From: Euwallacea fornicatus | Taxonomy: Eukaryota > Arthropoda > Insecta > Coleoptera > Curculionidae | Direction of reading: 5' to 3' | DNA length: 64,000 nt | Assembly: GCF_040115645.1 (NCBI RefSeq) | Contig: NC_089560.1 | Coordinates: 1,178,001-1,242,000, forward strand | Program-made: the position numbers and the translations under genes | The notes under the pieces: generated by a model | The model's database searches: none | What the model was told of the DNA's origin: nothing | The model's input: the letters and a program-made list of their open reading frames with translations, nothing else | Shown: positions 36,307-47,512 of the stretch, one piece after another | Layout of the letters: each line of letters begins with the position of its first letter | Position numbering within the stretch: position 1 is the stretch's first letter

Positions 36307-37589
36307 CCAGGTATACCGGTATGAAGTGAGCGTCAGGGTGTAAATGTCTCGATATAGGGCATTTCTCGTAAACAAACCTTTTTTTTGTTTGCTTGGTTGG
36401 TTTGCAAACTGACAAACATATTTAGTACAAATCAAGACTTTGAACAAATAACAATATATTATTTCATTGTGCCAAAAATGTCGAATTTTGTACCACAAAA
36501 TCATGATTTGCGGAGCATTAATTTTTGCTTTCGTTTGAAGAAAAGTGCTGCAGAGTCGCATCGAATGCTTGTCGAGGCATATGGTGATTATGCTTTATCA
36601 GAAGCAACATGCAAAAGATGGTTTCAACGATTCAGAAATAACAATTTTGATGTGCAAAATGAAGAACGTGGTAGACCACCAAAAAAGTTTGAAGACGCCG
36701 AACTGCAATCAATATTGGATGAAGATGACACTTTAAGTCAAAAGCAAATGGCAGAAATGTTAAATGTTGCACGACAAACAATTTCTGATCGTTCAAAAGC
36801 TATGGGAAAGATCCGAAAGTGTGGAAAATGGGTGCCGCAGGAATTGAAGGAAAGACAGATGGAGAACCGAAAAAACACCTGTGAAATTTTGCTTCAAAGG
36901 CACGAAAGAAAATCAGTTTTGCATCGAATTGTTACTGGAGATGAAAAAATGGATTCATTTTCAAAATCCTAAAACGGAAAAAATCATAGGTTGATTCGGG
37001 ACAACCATCAACATCGACTGCAAAACCTGATCGATTCGGCAAGAAGGCAATGCTGTGTGTTTGGTGGGATCAGAAAGGTGTGGTGCACCGCGAGCTTTTA
37101 AAACCTGGTGAAACCGTTAATACTGTTCGCTACCGACAACAATTGCTTAATTTAAACAATGCATTGTTCGAAAAACGATCAGAACGGGCCAGAAGACAGG
37201 GGAAGGTAATTTTGCTCCATGAAAACGCACCTGCACACAAAGCAACACTGGTCCAGGATACCATCAAAACACTTGGCTGGGAGTTGCTACCCCATCCGCC
37301 GTATTCACCAGACTTGGCTCCTTCGGACTACCATTTGTTTTCATCGATGGGACACGCATTGGCTGAGCAACACTTCGATTCCTACGAAGAAGTAGAAAAT
37401 TGGGTGTCTAATTGGTTTGATGCCAAAGAGGCACATTTCTATTGGCGTGGTGTCCATAAATTGCCAGAAAGGTGGTCAAAATGCGTAGAAAGCAGTGGTC
37501 AATATTTTGAATAATTTTTTTTTCTTTCCTTGTCAAAATTGGTGTTTTATTTTCACAAAATAGCGCTCATTTCATACCGGTAGACCTGG
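36307..37589 (+). mobile_element. mariner element (DD34D)
   Basis: TIRs begin CCAGGTATACCGGTATGAAG (left) and CCAGGTCTACCGGTATGAAA (right, reverse complement); 24 of the first 26 positions match. The TA duplication is at 36305-36306 and 37590-37591. Length is 1283 bp. Confidence 0.96.
36478..37514 (+). pseudogene. mariner transposase pseudogene, two frameshifts
   Basis: The start at 36478 is chosen because MSNFVPQNHDLRSINF is followed directly by the family's HTH region (KSAAESHRMLVEAYGDYALS). The second HTH is EMLNVARQTISDRSKAM and the linker is KWVPQEL. The first catalytic Asp is in HRIVTGDEK. One extra A in the run after GATG at about 36940-36946 shifts the frame, and a second shift near 36990 restores the frame that runs from 37050 to the stop. 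The second block is LLHENAPAHKA, so the expected Asp is Glu; the third is PPYSPDLAPSDYHLF with 34-residue spacing. The C-terminus is KCVESSGQYFE. Otherwise near full length (about 345 codons), so decay is recent relative to most copies here. Confidence 0.95.
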
Positions 37590-37591
37590 TA

Positions 37592-39066
37592 AGAAAAACG
37601 TATTATTTTAAATCAGTTTCGGGGCACGGGAACGGGGCACACAGCCCGCGGCCTATTTTCACCTGAGGCGTTTGTTGTACTTTTTGAACACATTTTCCTG
37701 TTCACTAGGAATTTATGTGGGCAATAGAGGAGAACTATTCTCCAATATAATAACAGCAATTTAGAACTCCGTTTAAACCTGAAAAAAATTGTACCATGAT
37801 TAAGAGTTAGACAATAACTTACTTTCAGAATTTCACTATAAATAATGCAAGAACGATCCCATAAGAGGTTTTCCAAATGTCTTATTATTTTCAGTTTTCT
37901 AGGTTTCAAGCTATAAATTTTTAAGCTCCCGACTTGGCAATCGAATGTTAATAATGTATTTATTTGGGTCTGCCTTTTTAGGTTGATTTGTTGTTCAGAA
38001 TTTTCGCAGTCGAACTATTATTACGAAACCTGGATATTTAATAATTCAGTAGGATTCGGGCGCATCGCGAGATCTCCCAATTCGAATGTAAGCAATGGTT
38101 ATTAGCAATATAGCGCTTTGAATTAATATAGCAACATTGCGTTTTGATTCTGATCAGATTTGCATTATACAACCGACTGATTTCAGTCTATTCAAATCAG
38201 TACCGTACAGCATTAAACGGTTTGCATGCTGAGCAGGCTGAGTGAGATCGAGTGACTACAGTCCCAATTAATACTTGTTCTACCGTCCCATCCTGGGTCG
38301 TTATTATAAATTTGCCATAAATTATAGTGCTTGGGAGCGGAATTATTTCGCTGGATGCTGAAATCGACTATCCGGTTGAACGAACTTCGAATCGTGATTG
38401 TATTAAATATTAAAAGAGGCCTCGGGCGATATGATTTTGTGTTTCGATACCGGCCTGTTCAGTAATTTTCCATTAACAACAATAATATAATCGATCGACC
38501 CTTTGTAACGGCAGTTATAAATATCCCTTCAACAATTATAATTCAAAAACAGAACGAGTCCATCTCAGATAAGGCACCTAACAGATAGTGAAGTTATAAA
38601 CATCAACTTGTCTCCCGCGACACGCAAATGTGTAGGAATGATTAAAAACGGAGTTTTATTTTATTCGACTGGTCACGAAAATGCATTCAAGTGTTTTTCC
38701 CTACTTTTATCGTCCGTTTAATTTATGAGCTCCCACTCCAGTGTTTTTTAAAATTTAATTTGTTTCTTTCACTGTTTGCTAAGACCGGAGTCGATAATGC
38801 AAAGCAGCGAACTGTATTTCAGAAGATAAGGCCGAACTTAAGAGTTTAAAATGACTTTAATTCTTAACCGTTTTTTTTTTTTTTGTTTTTGAGATTGCTC
38901 CGCCGGATTATTCCTATTTCATTATTCCATGTAATTAGAGGGAACCGGTTAGTTATGATCCCCTAGGAAATGCAGTTTGGGAGGTATTTTTGCGGCCATC
39001 TTTAAAGACATTCCTCCAGCATTAAATTTCGAAAAATTGCCCCGTGCCTTATGCAATGAAGCAAAC
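37592..39066. other. Gene-free stretch between two mariners
   Basis: No gene recognised. The stretch at about 38040-38480 is less AT-rich and free of obvious repeats, so it is a candidate for conserved noncoding sequence, but this cannot be tested from one genome. A T-rich tract is at 38869-38884. Confidence 0.4.
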
Positions 39067-39257
39067 TATTAGGTTGTGTAGTATGAAATGAGTAGATTCT
39101 CGAAATGCCACATTCAACTGCGAGTAACTTCACTCTAAATCTATATCTGGACTTGACTTTTTTACGTGGAAAAGGCACATTCTTCCTCTTTCGATCAGAG
39201 TTTAAAGTGTTAAAAATTATTGAAAAGTTTTATTTTTATAAAAATTTTTGCGCAGCC

Positions 39258-40906
39258 ATGCAAAATAGTGAAATTCGTGTGTTAATGAAATATATGAGTT
39301 CCACCGTGGAACCACAAGAGTTCAGACGGCCCGCAATATTAATTATGTGTTTGGTACTGAAGTCACTTCACAGCAAACAGTATCTCGTTGGTTCATGAAA
39401 TTTCGTTCTGGCAATTTCGACCTAACAAATGTAGCATCGGGTGTTTTTGATACTACTTTAGATATATGATGTTGGTTATATCTTTGTAATGAAGTCACAG
39501 GTCAGAGAGAAGGTATACAAGTTTACGTTTATTAATACGGAATATACAGACTAATGAATGTAATGAGCGCGGACACGACGACTGCGTTACAATGACCGAC
39601 CGTATCCCAAAAACAAGGGCAAGAAAAAGAGAGCCCTCCATGCCTTGTCCATCCTTAAGTACCAACATCCATGGTGATAAACCATGGGCGTACCTTGACC
39701 AGGGTGCCATCTGCACCATTTGCCGCATCAAACCGTGGCGTCTTAACCGAGAATTGGAACTGCAGCTGTGAGACCGACAAGGTCTACTGCGGGCAATTCC
39801 AGCACCGACAAAGCTCACTATATGCAGCTCCAATGCCGACCAGGTTTACTGCGGGGATTTCCATCATCGACAAGGCATGGCATGGGAAATTCTCATGCTC
39901 TAGCCAATGTCTACCAGTGCCGTGCCTCAAGGAGTATTTCTAACTTAAAAGTAATTCCTACTATCTAATCCTTATCGAACTTTCACTTAACTCATATTTA
40001 CAAAATGACTAGACACGAAACTAAAGCGCAGGGTTAGTTACGTAACCCTACACAAATGAACCACGTGGACGACCTGAAACTTAAGTAGATAACGATCATC
40101 CGAAAGCCGTGGTGGAAGCGAATCCACGTCAAAGTGCGTTCGAATTTTCGTTAATGTTCAGTGTAACCAAAAAAACAATGTTGACTCATTTGGCTGAAAT
40201 TGATGAGGTGAAGAAGCTGGACAAGTGGGTACCGCATGAGTTGAGCGACATACAGAAAGACCGACGTGTCGAAGCTTCAGTTTCTTTGTTGTGCCGGTAT
40301 AATAACGATCCATTTTTGAATCGGATTGTTACTTGTGATGAGAAATGGACCCTACATGACAATACCAGACGTTCATCGCAGTGGTTGGATCAAGGTGAAC
40401 GACCAAAACATTGTGCGAAAAAAAATCTTCATCAAAAGAAGCTTATGGTGTCCGTTTGGTGGTCCAACGCAGGTGTCATCCATCACAGCTTCATGAAACC
40501 TGGTGAATCGATTACGGCTGATGTCTACTGCCGACAACTGACCGAAATGATGAGGCAACTGACGGTCAAGCAGCCAAGATTGGTCAATCGAAGCGCACCG
40601 TTATTGTTGCACGACAACGCTCGGCCGCACACCGCACCAGTCACCTTGGCCAAGCTACAGGAGATGGAATTGGAAACTCTTCGTCATCCACCGTATTCAC
40701 CCGACTTAGCACCCACTGATTACCACTTCTTTCAAAATTTGGATAACTTCTTGGTAGGGAAAACATTCAACTCCGACGAGGCTGTCAAAGCTGCCTTCCA
40801 CGAGTTTATCGACTCCCGGCCTGCAGGCTGTTACAGCAGGGGAATCAATGAACTTCCCGTTAAATGGCAGAAGTCTATCGATAATGGTGGTGCATATTTC
40901 GATTGA
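39258..40906 (+). pseudogene. mariner transposase, catalytic domain open, split by a solo LTR
   Basis: The N-terminal part reads TARNINYVFGTEVTSQQTVS followed by RWFMKFRSGNFDLTN at 39429, where the LTR enters. The frame resumes at 40053 with NEPRGRPET, one stop, and VDNDHPKAVVEANPRQS. From 40109 the frame is open for 265 codons to the stop at 40904-40906 and covers the second HTH, the linker KWVPHEL and the whole catalytic domain: VTCDEKWTLHDN, LLHDNARPHTA and PPYSPDLAPTDYHFF. All three Asp residues are present and the last two are 34 residues apart. The C-terminus is WQKSIDNGGAYFD. It is inactive because of the LTR, the stop at about 40078 and a damaged N-terminus, but it is the best preserved enzyme domain in the window. 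Confidence 0.95.
39430..40052. mobile_element. Solo LTR of a retrotransposon, in the mariner at 39069
   Basis: The block begins TGTAGCATCGGG and ends AACCCTACA, i.e. the canonical TG...CA with a 5-base terminal inverted repeat TGTAG/CTACA. It is flanked by a 4-base direct repeat CAAA (39426-39429 and 40053-40056). No internal retroviral genes are present, so it is a solo LTR left after recombination. On the minus strand a poly(A) signal (TAATAAACG) lies near the end, which suggests the LTR reads on the minus strand. A 4-base duplication is usual for Ty3/gypsy-type elements, so that class is likely but not proven. Confidence 0.88.
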
Positions 40907-40985
40907 CAATAAAAACATTTCATATGAAAAAAAATGACTAAAATGTCAATTCAATTCTACTCATTTCATACTACACGACCTAATA

Positions 40986-41590
40986 CATACCGCTAATTTC
41001 GTCTTCCACCAGTCTATTCAGGGAAGGTGATCCGCGAGAATATCCGAACTCGTTAAGTTACAATTATGTATAACACACACACTTGCACAATTCATTATGT
41101 TTTAAATTGTTCTTTATTTTATAACTTGCGGTTATTTTGCATTCACACTTTCAGGAAATGAACGTCCTGTGTTCATTAGTAGTGGTTAAATGTGTATAAT
41201 TATATTACACCGAGGATTTCAGGTGCAAAGTTTGAAGAGATGATTCATAAATGGATGTTTTGTTGTACTGAAACATAAACTGAACTCTTCTTGGAATTTA
41301 ACGCTTTTGAATGCCTAAATAACCCTTTATGTCACTGAACAAACCCTAAGTAAATAAAGACATCAACGTCCTTGTGTACACGACGTTAACTGCAGTTCAC
41401 AAATTAATTTCAAAAATAAATCAAATTATAATTGAAGAAAGTTAAGGAAGAAAAGGTAAGTAGGGAAAACTTGAAAGGAGATTTTTTGGAGAATTCTGAG
41501 TTTGAAAATTCACGAAAAACTACGTTCTCCGGAAACAGGGTAGTCAGATCGAAGTTTAAATGTCGTTTTTTTTTTAATTATTCAACACCT
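40986..41590. other. No gene seen
   Basis: Short AT-rich interval with a small ACAC run near 41072-41080 and no coding or repeat signature. Confidence 0.4.
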
Positions 41591-41598
41591 TGTACATT

Positions 41599-42093
41599 TG
41601 TAATGTAGGCTTTTTCTTTTCTTTCTTAACTTGTCTAGGGTTTTATTTCTGAATTGTTACAATTAGGGGCTTACTTACTAACTTAACTAAGAGGATACTT
41701 GCGTTCCTTCACGACACTCCCGACACCTCACCGACTCGTTACCTCGTCCCAATTTCTCCAATACCTTAAATGCTGCTTTCTGGGGCAATAAACCAGCGGC
41801 GTATCCTAACCAGAGACCGATTCCCGATCCGCCATGTGTCCAGCCATATCTGAAGAGCGTAAACCATCCTTTGTCAGAACCGTTGTCGACTGTCCTTCGA
41901 CCCTCTTTCCTGGTTCTAACAAAGAGATGCTCGACTTTCTTTTACTTCATACGGCTCTCAACCAAGGATAATTACTGGGAAAATTCCAGTAATGCTGCGA
42001 ACCACATGAACTCAGTGACCATACACATGGGCGTATCATCAGGGTACCTCACTCTTTACTCCCCTAACCTAGCCTAACTTTAGCTACTTTACA
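41599..42093 (-). repeat. LTR-like block with an unassigned 84-codon frame
   Basis: On the minus strand the block reads TGTAAAGTAG ... CTACATTACA, which has the TGTAA/TTACA form of an LTR, and has an AAATAAAA poly(A)-like signal near its end, about 50 bases from the edge. The 9-base sequence TGTACATTT lies at both edges (41591-41599 and 42095-42103), but its placement does not fit a standard 4-6-base LTR duplication exactly, so a MITE or Mutator-like element remains possible. Inside, the minus strand is open from 41941 to a stop at 41689-41687 (84 codons without an ATG start); it includes WFTLFRYGWTHGGSGIGLWL and AAFKVLEKLGRGN. I do not recognise this protein. Confidence 0.45.
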
Positions 42094-42103
42094 ATGTACA
42101 TTT

Positions 42104-43679
42104 TCCTATTTGCATCTCGATTTGGTCAGACGGCAACAATTATAATTATTAATTAATATTTACAAAATATTGCAGCGATCTGACAAACGGATCCTACAGT
42201 AATTTGACGGTCTCTGAAAGCCATGATCGAATAGTAAGGTGGTTCAGAATGCGGATTTAGATCAGCCAAACCTGGTCCTAGAGCTTTCTCGAAGTTGTTT
42301 CAATTTTGCTAAAATCTGTTTCATTTTCATAACAATTTAGAATTTACTACGAACATTAAATTGTTCCATCAAAATGGTGGGTTCTGGGTGCTTAAATAAG
42401 TAAAATAATAAAGTCGAAAACTCAAAAAATGAAGTTACGTAGTATATTAAATTCAGGTCATGATACAACATATCTTCCTTTACTAAATGTTTATAGGGTG
42501 TTGAGTTCATTTTCAGCTTCCAACGCGCATTAAATATTTAATGAAAACGGCTTATGAATATTCAGGTGTGGTAACTATACTCATGAATGTGAATATTCCA
42601 TGCATGAAAAGGGGAAATCTCACTGAATTCAAAATGATTTTAATACTCAATGAAAACCTAGATAAGCACTCTAATTGTTGTTATCTTCACCGCTCTTCAA
42701 ACCCCGTTGTACGTCCCAAACCCAGGGCTTTTCAATGATCAGAGAAGAGGTCGTTTAGACAAACCTTCAACGGGACCAGCAGGCCTGAGCAATTACTCAA
42801 CCTCATTCAAGAATGAAAGGAAGATGCGCTAAGTATAAGAATGTTTTTATTCATGGAGTATAAGACTCTGGTTTGTGACAAGCAGAAGCAAGTTTAAGTA
42901 GCTCTCGCATCTAGAAAATCTACGACTTTAGAAATATTTGAAAAGTCGCATTGGAATGGAGAGCAAATGAAGTAGGAGGCTCAAAAAACGAATTAATTTG
43001 AATCCCACAAACTCAGAAAGTATAGAATATCAAAGGTCATTCGTGTGGAGCTGAGCACGAACAGCAAGAAGGTTGAAGGAATATTCCTGACTGTTGGTAA
43101 CATTGTGACCTTTACTTAAGCATAGAATATTGTCGGGATATTCTGCAATCTCATTTTCCTGTCGTAGCTCTCTGATGCAGTACATGAAAACTAACCTGGA
43201 GTAATTTTTGATCAAGAATAAAATAAGACATATAGATTTGATGGTAAACTCCTGAATATGAACACACAAAACAAGTGGTATTCAGAAGTTAAAAAAAAAC
43301 TAGCGACGGTCTATTGGTATAATACGAAACCAAAGATTACCAATACAATAACTTTTCCATATTACATGACAAGGATGATAATCTCGAGGCATATTACTTC
43401 ATGTTTAATTAGAATAAATAGCACTTTGGTATGTTTCCATTATTATGAAATGCAAGTCGATGAATTAAGAGCATTGCTTTTAGCTCTTCCTCGTACAGCC
43501 TTTTCTATTGAAAAAACTACTGCAAAAATAACGCATGTCCTTGCTTTCGGCTACTAAAAACGGCAAAAAGAACTATTCGATTCATCATTAATTCAGGATT
43601 ATTTTTTCGTTTGTCCTCCCTTTTCTTTTATTTCCAGAATTCTGTCTGCCCTTTTTAGGTACTATGTAAATAGATTTTA
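42104..43679. other. Gene-free stretch
   Basis: No gene, RNA gene or transposon signature recognised. The longest frame, 43258-43557 (99 codons), has no known motif. Confidence 0.4.
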
Positions 43680-43681
43680 TA

Positions 43682-45734
43682 CGGGGTGTTCCATTTAAAG
43701 TTGTAATTACAGATTACTCAAAAACTATACGTTGTATGAAATAAAAGTTATCTGGTAAAGACGGGGACATGTTACGAAGATGGTGGCTTTAAGTCAAAAT
43801 ACCATTTTAAGTTCGATTAAGGGCAATTTTCTTTTCAAATCCATATTTTCTTCGCAGATCCTTGTAGACCGTTAAAAAATGAGAATTTTTCATTTAAACC
43901 ATTTTTTATTAGGTCTTTGCTGCACTGTTATCCTTGATTGTTGTTAGATTTTTGAGATCGCCAAAATTATTGCATTTTTTTTCTAGAAAAATTTTGCAAT
44001 CCATATTCTGTTTGAAACTCATAATAATACTTCTAACCAATCAAAAAGAAATAATTTCTATGAATTTTTTTATTTGGCAAATTAATTTAAAATCCTGTTT
44101 TGAGAAACTTATTGAACCAAATGTTCAATAGAATTTCCTTCCTGCTTCAAAAACGTCTCAACTTTTATTCGAAAAGAATTGTTTGCTCTGCGCATCATCT
44201 CCCCGTTTATCAATTGACAAGCAGTTTCAATTCTCCTTTTCATATCGTCTGCAGTTGTTGGTTCTTCTGCGTAAACTTTGTCCTTTAAAAAACCACAGAG
44301 TAGAAAATGTGGTAAGGTCAGATCAGGCGATCTAGGAGGCCAATTCACTGGATCCCCCGGTCCAATCCATCCATTTGGATACGTTTCATTCCGAACCTCA
44401 AGGGATATTTTAGACAAGTCGGCTGAACAGCTGTCATACTGACACCACATCACCTGTCTAATCGCAAGTGGATCGTTTTCTACCAATTCGGGAAGAGTAT
44501 TATGCAAAAAAATTGCGCAATATTTTTCCATTTAAGTTTTCTTTAATGAAAAAATGTTCAATTAATTGTTCCCCAATAATACCGCACCATACATTCATTG
44601 AGCATGGTCTTTCATGTTCAGTTTTTCCAAGCCAATGTGGGTTTACAGCAATCCAAAAATGCAAATTACGGCTATCCACTGCACCACGGTGCAGTGAATG
44701 TGGATTCGCCCAAAAACAAAACGTTGGAGAAAAATTTTTACATTTTGATTTAATTGGTGCCTTGCCCAATTACAAAAATTGACTCGATTTTCAAAGTCAG
44801 TTCCATGGAGATCCTGATGTAAAGAAATGTGGTAAGAATGGTATTTATTCACCTTCAAAATTCTTTGGATACTTTTCTTTGATATTCCTGAGTCAACAGC
44901 AATTTGACAAGTTACACGGGGATCGAAGGCAACAGCTGCAAGACTTGCTATTTGAATGCCTTTATGTGTTGCACTTCGGGAGCGGTTGCGTTTTTTTTTG
45001 TTTCCACCGTTTTCGTTTCTTTGAAATTTTTAATGACACTGTCGAAAGTCGTCCAACAGGGAACATTTTCATCGGGAAATCTTTCAGCATACATTTCTAC
45101 TGCCCGACCATCATTTCATACAGCCTCTCCATAAATAAAAACCATTTTTAATTTTTCATCCTAAGCACGGCGATTCATTTCAATTATTGAATTTTGGAAT
45201 GAAAAGAATAATTTTTGACTAATTTCACCCAAAATAATTAAATTGATTATTGAAAGAAGAATATCGATTTCCTGTAGACCTTGTCATAAGGTAGACAGTT
45301 AAACGAGAAAATTAAACATTTTTTTTTCATAGAAAGATATGTTTTTTTTTATTAGATAGAAGGATTGTTATGAGTTTTAAACAGAATATGGATTGCAAAA
45401 CATTTTTAGAAAAAACAATGCAATAATTTCGACTATTTCAAAAATTAAACAACAATCAAAGGTAACTCAGCAGCAAAATATCTAATAAAAAAATGTATTA
45501 AATAAAAGAAATTCATTTTTTGAAGGTCTACCAAACCAGTAAAAAATATGGGGTTTCTATTTGAAAAAAAAGTTGCCTTTGAAAGGACCTTAAAATGACA
45601 TTTTGACTAAAGAAAAGTCATTGTCTTCACAACATGTCCCCCTCTTTACCGGACAACTTTTATTTGGAACTTTTTTTCATACAACGTACGGTTTTTGAGT
45701 AATATTCAATCACAGCTTTAAATGGAACATCCTG
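43682..45734 (-). mobile_element. DUF4817-type element with about 350-bp TIRs
   Basis: The left end CGGGGTGTTCCATTTAAAG matches the reverse-complemented right end CAGGATGTTCCATTTAAAG. The inverted repeat continues for about 350 bp to the shared block CAGAATATGGATTGCAAAA. TA duplications are at 43680-43681 and 45735-45736. Length is 2053 bp. Confidence 0.93.
44109..45145 (-). pseudogene. DUF4817-type transposase pseudogene
   Basis: The N-terminal domain reads MVFIYGEAV, a stop, NDGRAVEMYAERFPDENVP and WTTFDSVIKNF, which is the DUF4817 pattern. The middle is broken by frameshifts but shows NPHWLGKTEHERPCSMNVWC and IIGEQLIEHFFIKENLNG. The last open piece, 44109-44531, carries GWIGPGDPVNWPPRSPDLT and DMKRRIETACQLINGEMM, ending near 44109. 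The Asp of the SPD block is present. The middle catalytic region (where QDGAPPHY is usual) is replaced by an unrelated-looking CQYDSCSADL stretch, so it is probably lost. Confidence 0.87.
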
Positions 45735-45738
45735 TATA

Positions 45739-47510
45739 CAAGGTGCATCATTTGATCTGGAATATCGAACTATGTCGAACACTGGGCATTCTATAAAGAA
45801 ACGTTTAGCATCAAACTTTAATGACTCTGAGGAGGATGGGTATTGGTACTAAAGTTGATTTTCCTCTACCCTTTACATGGCCGAGGTGGGGGTTAATTTT
45901 TTTTACCCATTCGGATAATAGAGCCAAAAATAAGAAAAAATCATCTGACATATTTTTCTCTTTGATCCATGCTAGAAAACATTATAACTAAAGAAATTCC
46001 ACTTTTCTTTCCTTATGATTTACAGAAAGGTGTGATATCTGCTTTAGAATGAATGAAAACTTAAATCTTCATATAGATTCTATTTAAAGTAAATATTCAA
46101 AATGGTATGCCCAAACTTCAATGCAGTTATCTCTGTTTTAAAAGACTCTTTATATCTACGAAGTGTGTCTTCTGGAATATTGGCACAAGCGTTTATAATT
46201 CCCAGAATGATATCCTCACGAGTCGTTGGTATTTTTTTATCAACCTGATCTTTGATATATCCCTTAAAAAATAAATCCAGCGAAGTAAAATCTGGAGATC
46301 TAGGAGGCCAACTCGCCAGACCGGATCTGCCGATCTATTGACCGTTAAAATTACGATGAAGAACTTCCCGCGACACCGTTAAATAATGAGCTGCATACGA
46401 AACCACATGTCTTGTCGCACTTCTAAGTTTAAGTCCTGGAGTAGTTTATTATCCAAAATATTCCGGTACATTTAACCATTCATGTTGTGTCAATTATGTG
46501 GGTATGGATAAGTTTAGTGCCAATGATTCCACATCATTTGTTGAAAGTCCGAGGACGCTGCTGCTTAACTCGTCAAAGCCAATATGGATTTTCAACAATC
46601 CAGCAGTGCATGTTAGGCCTATTGACTGTACTATGATTGATAAATAATGACACGTCACATAGACATGGGAAAAAAATTGAATTTCGTTCTATTTGTCCAG
46701 ACGCTCACTCACAAAAGTCTGAGGAATTTTGAAAATCTCCCTTCTGGAGCTTTTGTTGTAAAGAGATACGGTAAGGATGATGCTTGTGCATCCTCAGCAT
46801 TCTCCACACACCCATGTGAGAAATTTCTGATATCTCTGTTTTTCTCACTTGCAACTGCAATTTATTGTTTGCTCCACATACAGCAGTTAGAGGGCTCCGT
46901 TTCTTCTGATTTATAGTCTCTTCATTTATACATTTTTTAATCACACGATAAATAGAAGTCCAGGACCGTGATCTTTCAGGACAACGCTGAGCGTAGAGAT
47001 TGACAGCACTATCTAAACGCTTAGCAGCTTCTCCATACACAAAAACTATTTCGATTTTCTCTTCTACAGTTAAGTACTCCATTGCGAAGCAGTATCGAGA
47101 ACAGAATGTTCAAAAGTAGATGTTTTATTTGTTTACGTTATTGTTTATTTATCACATTTTGTTACCGTAGAATTTTTTTTGTCTCATAGAAATATTTTAA
47201 AAGTGAAAGTTGCCATTTAAGGTATCAATGAAATTTTGTTAATTATTCCAGCATGAATTGAAAAAAATGTTTTGGACATTTTTTTAAATTTTCAACTGTA
47301 TCACTCGAATCTGTAAAAAAATGGGGCTTCCAATTTGAAAGTGAAAAGTTAACCCTCATTCACCCCGCTCACACGGGGAATGGAGGGGAATCAACTTTAG
47401 CACCATTTCATTTCCCTTTCAGAGTGATTAAAGCTTGATACTAAACATTTCTTCATAGGATGCGTAACATTAGAGACATTCCGACACTGCAAGTTAAATG
47501 TTAAACACTG
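45739..47510 (-). mobile_element. DUF4817-type element directly abutting another one
   Basis: The left start CAAGGTGCATCATTTGATCT aligns moderately with the reverse-complemented right end CAGTGTTTAACATTTAACTT; the match becomes strong further in (AGAAACGTTTAGCATCAA against AGAAATGTTTAGTATCAA). TA is at 45737-45738 and 47511-47512. Length is 1772 bp. Only TATA separates it from the preceding element. Confidence 0.82.
46080..47082 (-). pseudogene. DUF4817-type transposase pseudogene
   Basis: The start at 47082 is chosen because MEYLTVEEKIEIVFVYGEAA begins exactly with the DUF4817 pattern; the domain continues through VNLYAQRCPERS and TSIYRVIKKC. The HTH-like second part is GVWRMLRMHKHHPYRISLQQ, then KGDFQNSSDFCE and a stop (46705). 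The catalytic half is frameshifted: ENPYWL, CGIIGTKLI, and finally GELASWSPDFTSLDLFFKGY and TLRRYKESFKTEITALKFG, ending with a stop at 46082-46080. The N-terminal domain is open for 125 codons. Confidence 0.87.
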
Positions 47511-47512
47511 TA

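Larger units (their letters stand above)
39069..40983 (+). mobile_element. mariner element (DD34D) containing a solo LTR
   Basis: TIRs begin TTAGGTTGTGTAGTATGAAA (left) and TTAGGTCGTGTAGTATGAAA (right, reverse complement); 28 of 30 positions match. The TA duplication is at 39067-39068 and 40984-40985. The element is 1915 bp long; without the LTR and its target duplication it is about 1288 bp. Confidence 0.96.

Noticed and set aside
36286..36561. 91-codon minus-strand ORF overlapping the start of a mariner
   Set aside because: It is antisense to the mariner TIR and N-terminal transposase; a shadow frame.
39495..39968. ORFs of 66-112 codons within the solo LTR
   Set aside because: They overlap in opposite directions, have no gag or other motif, and reflect the higher GC of the LTR.
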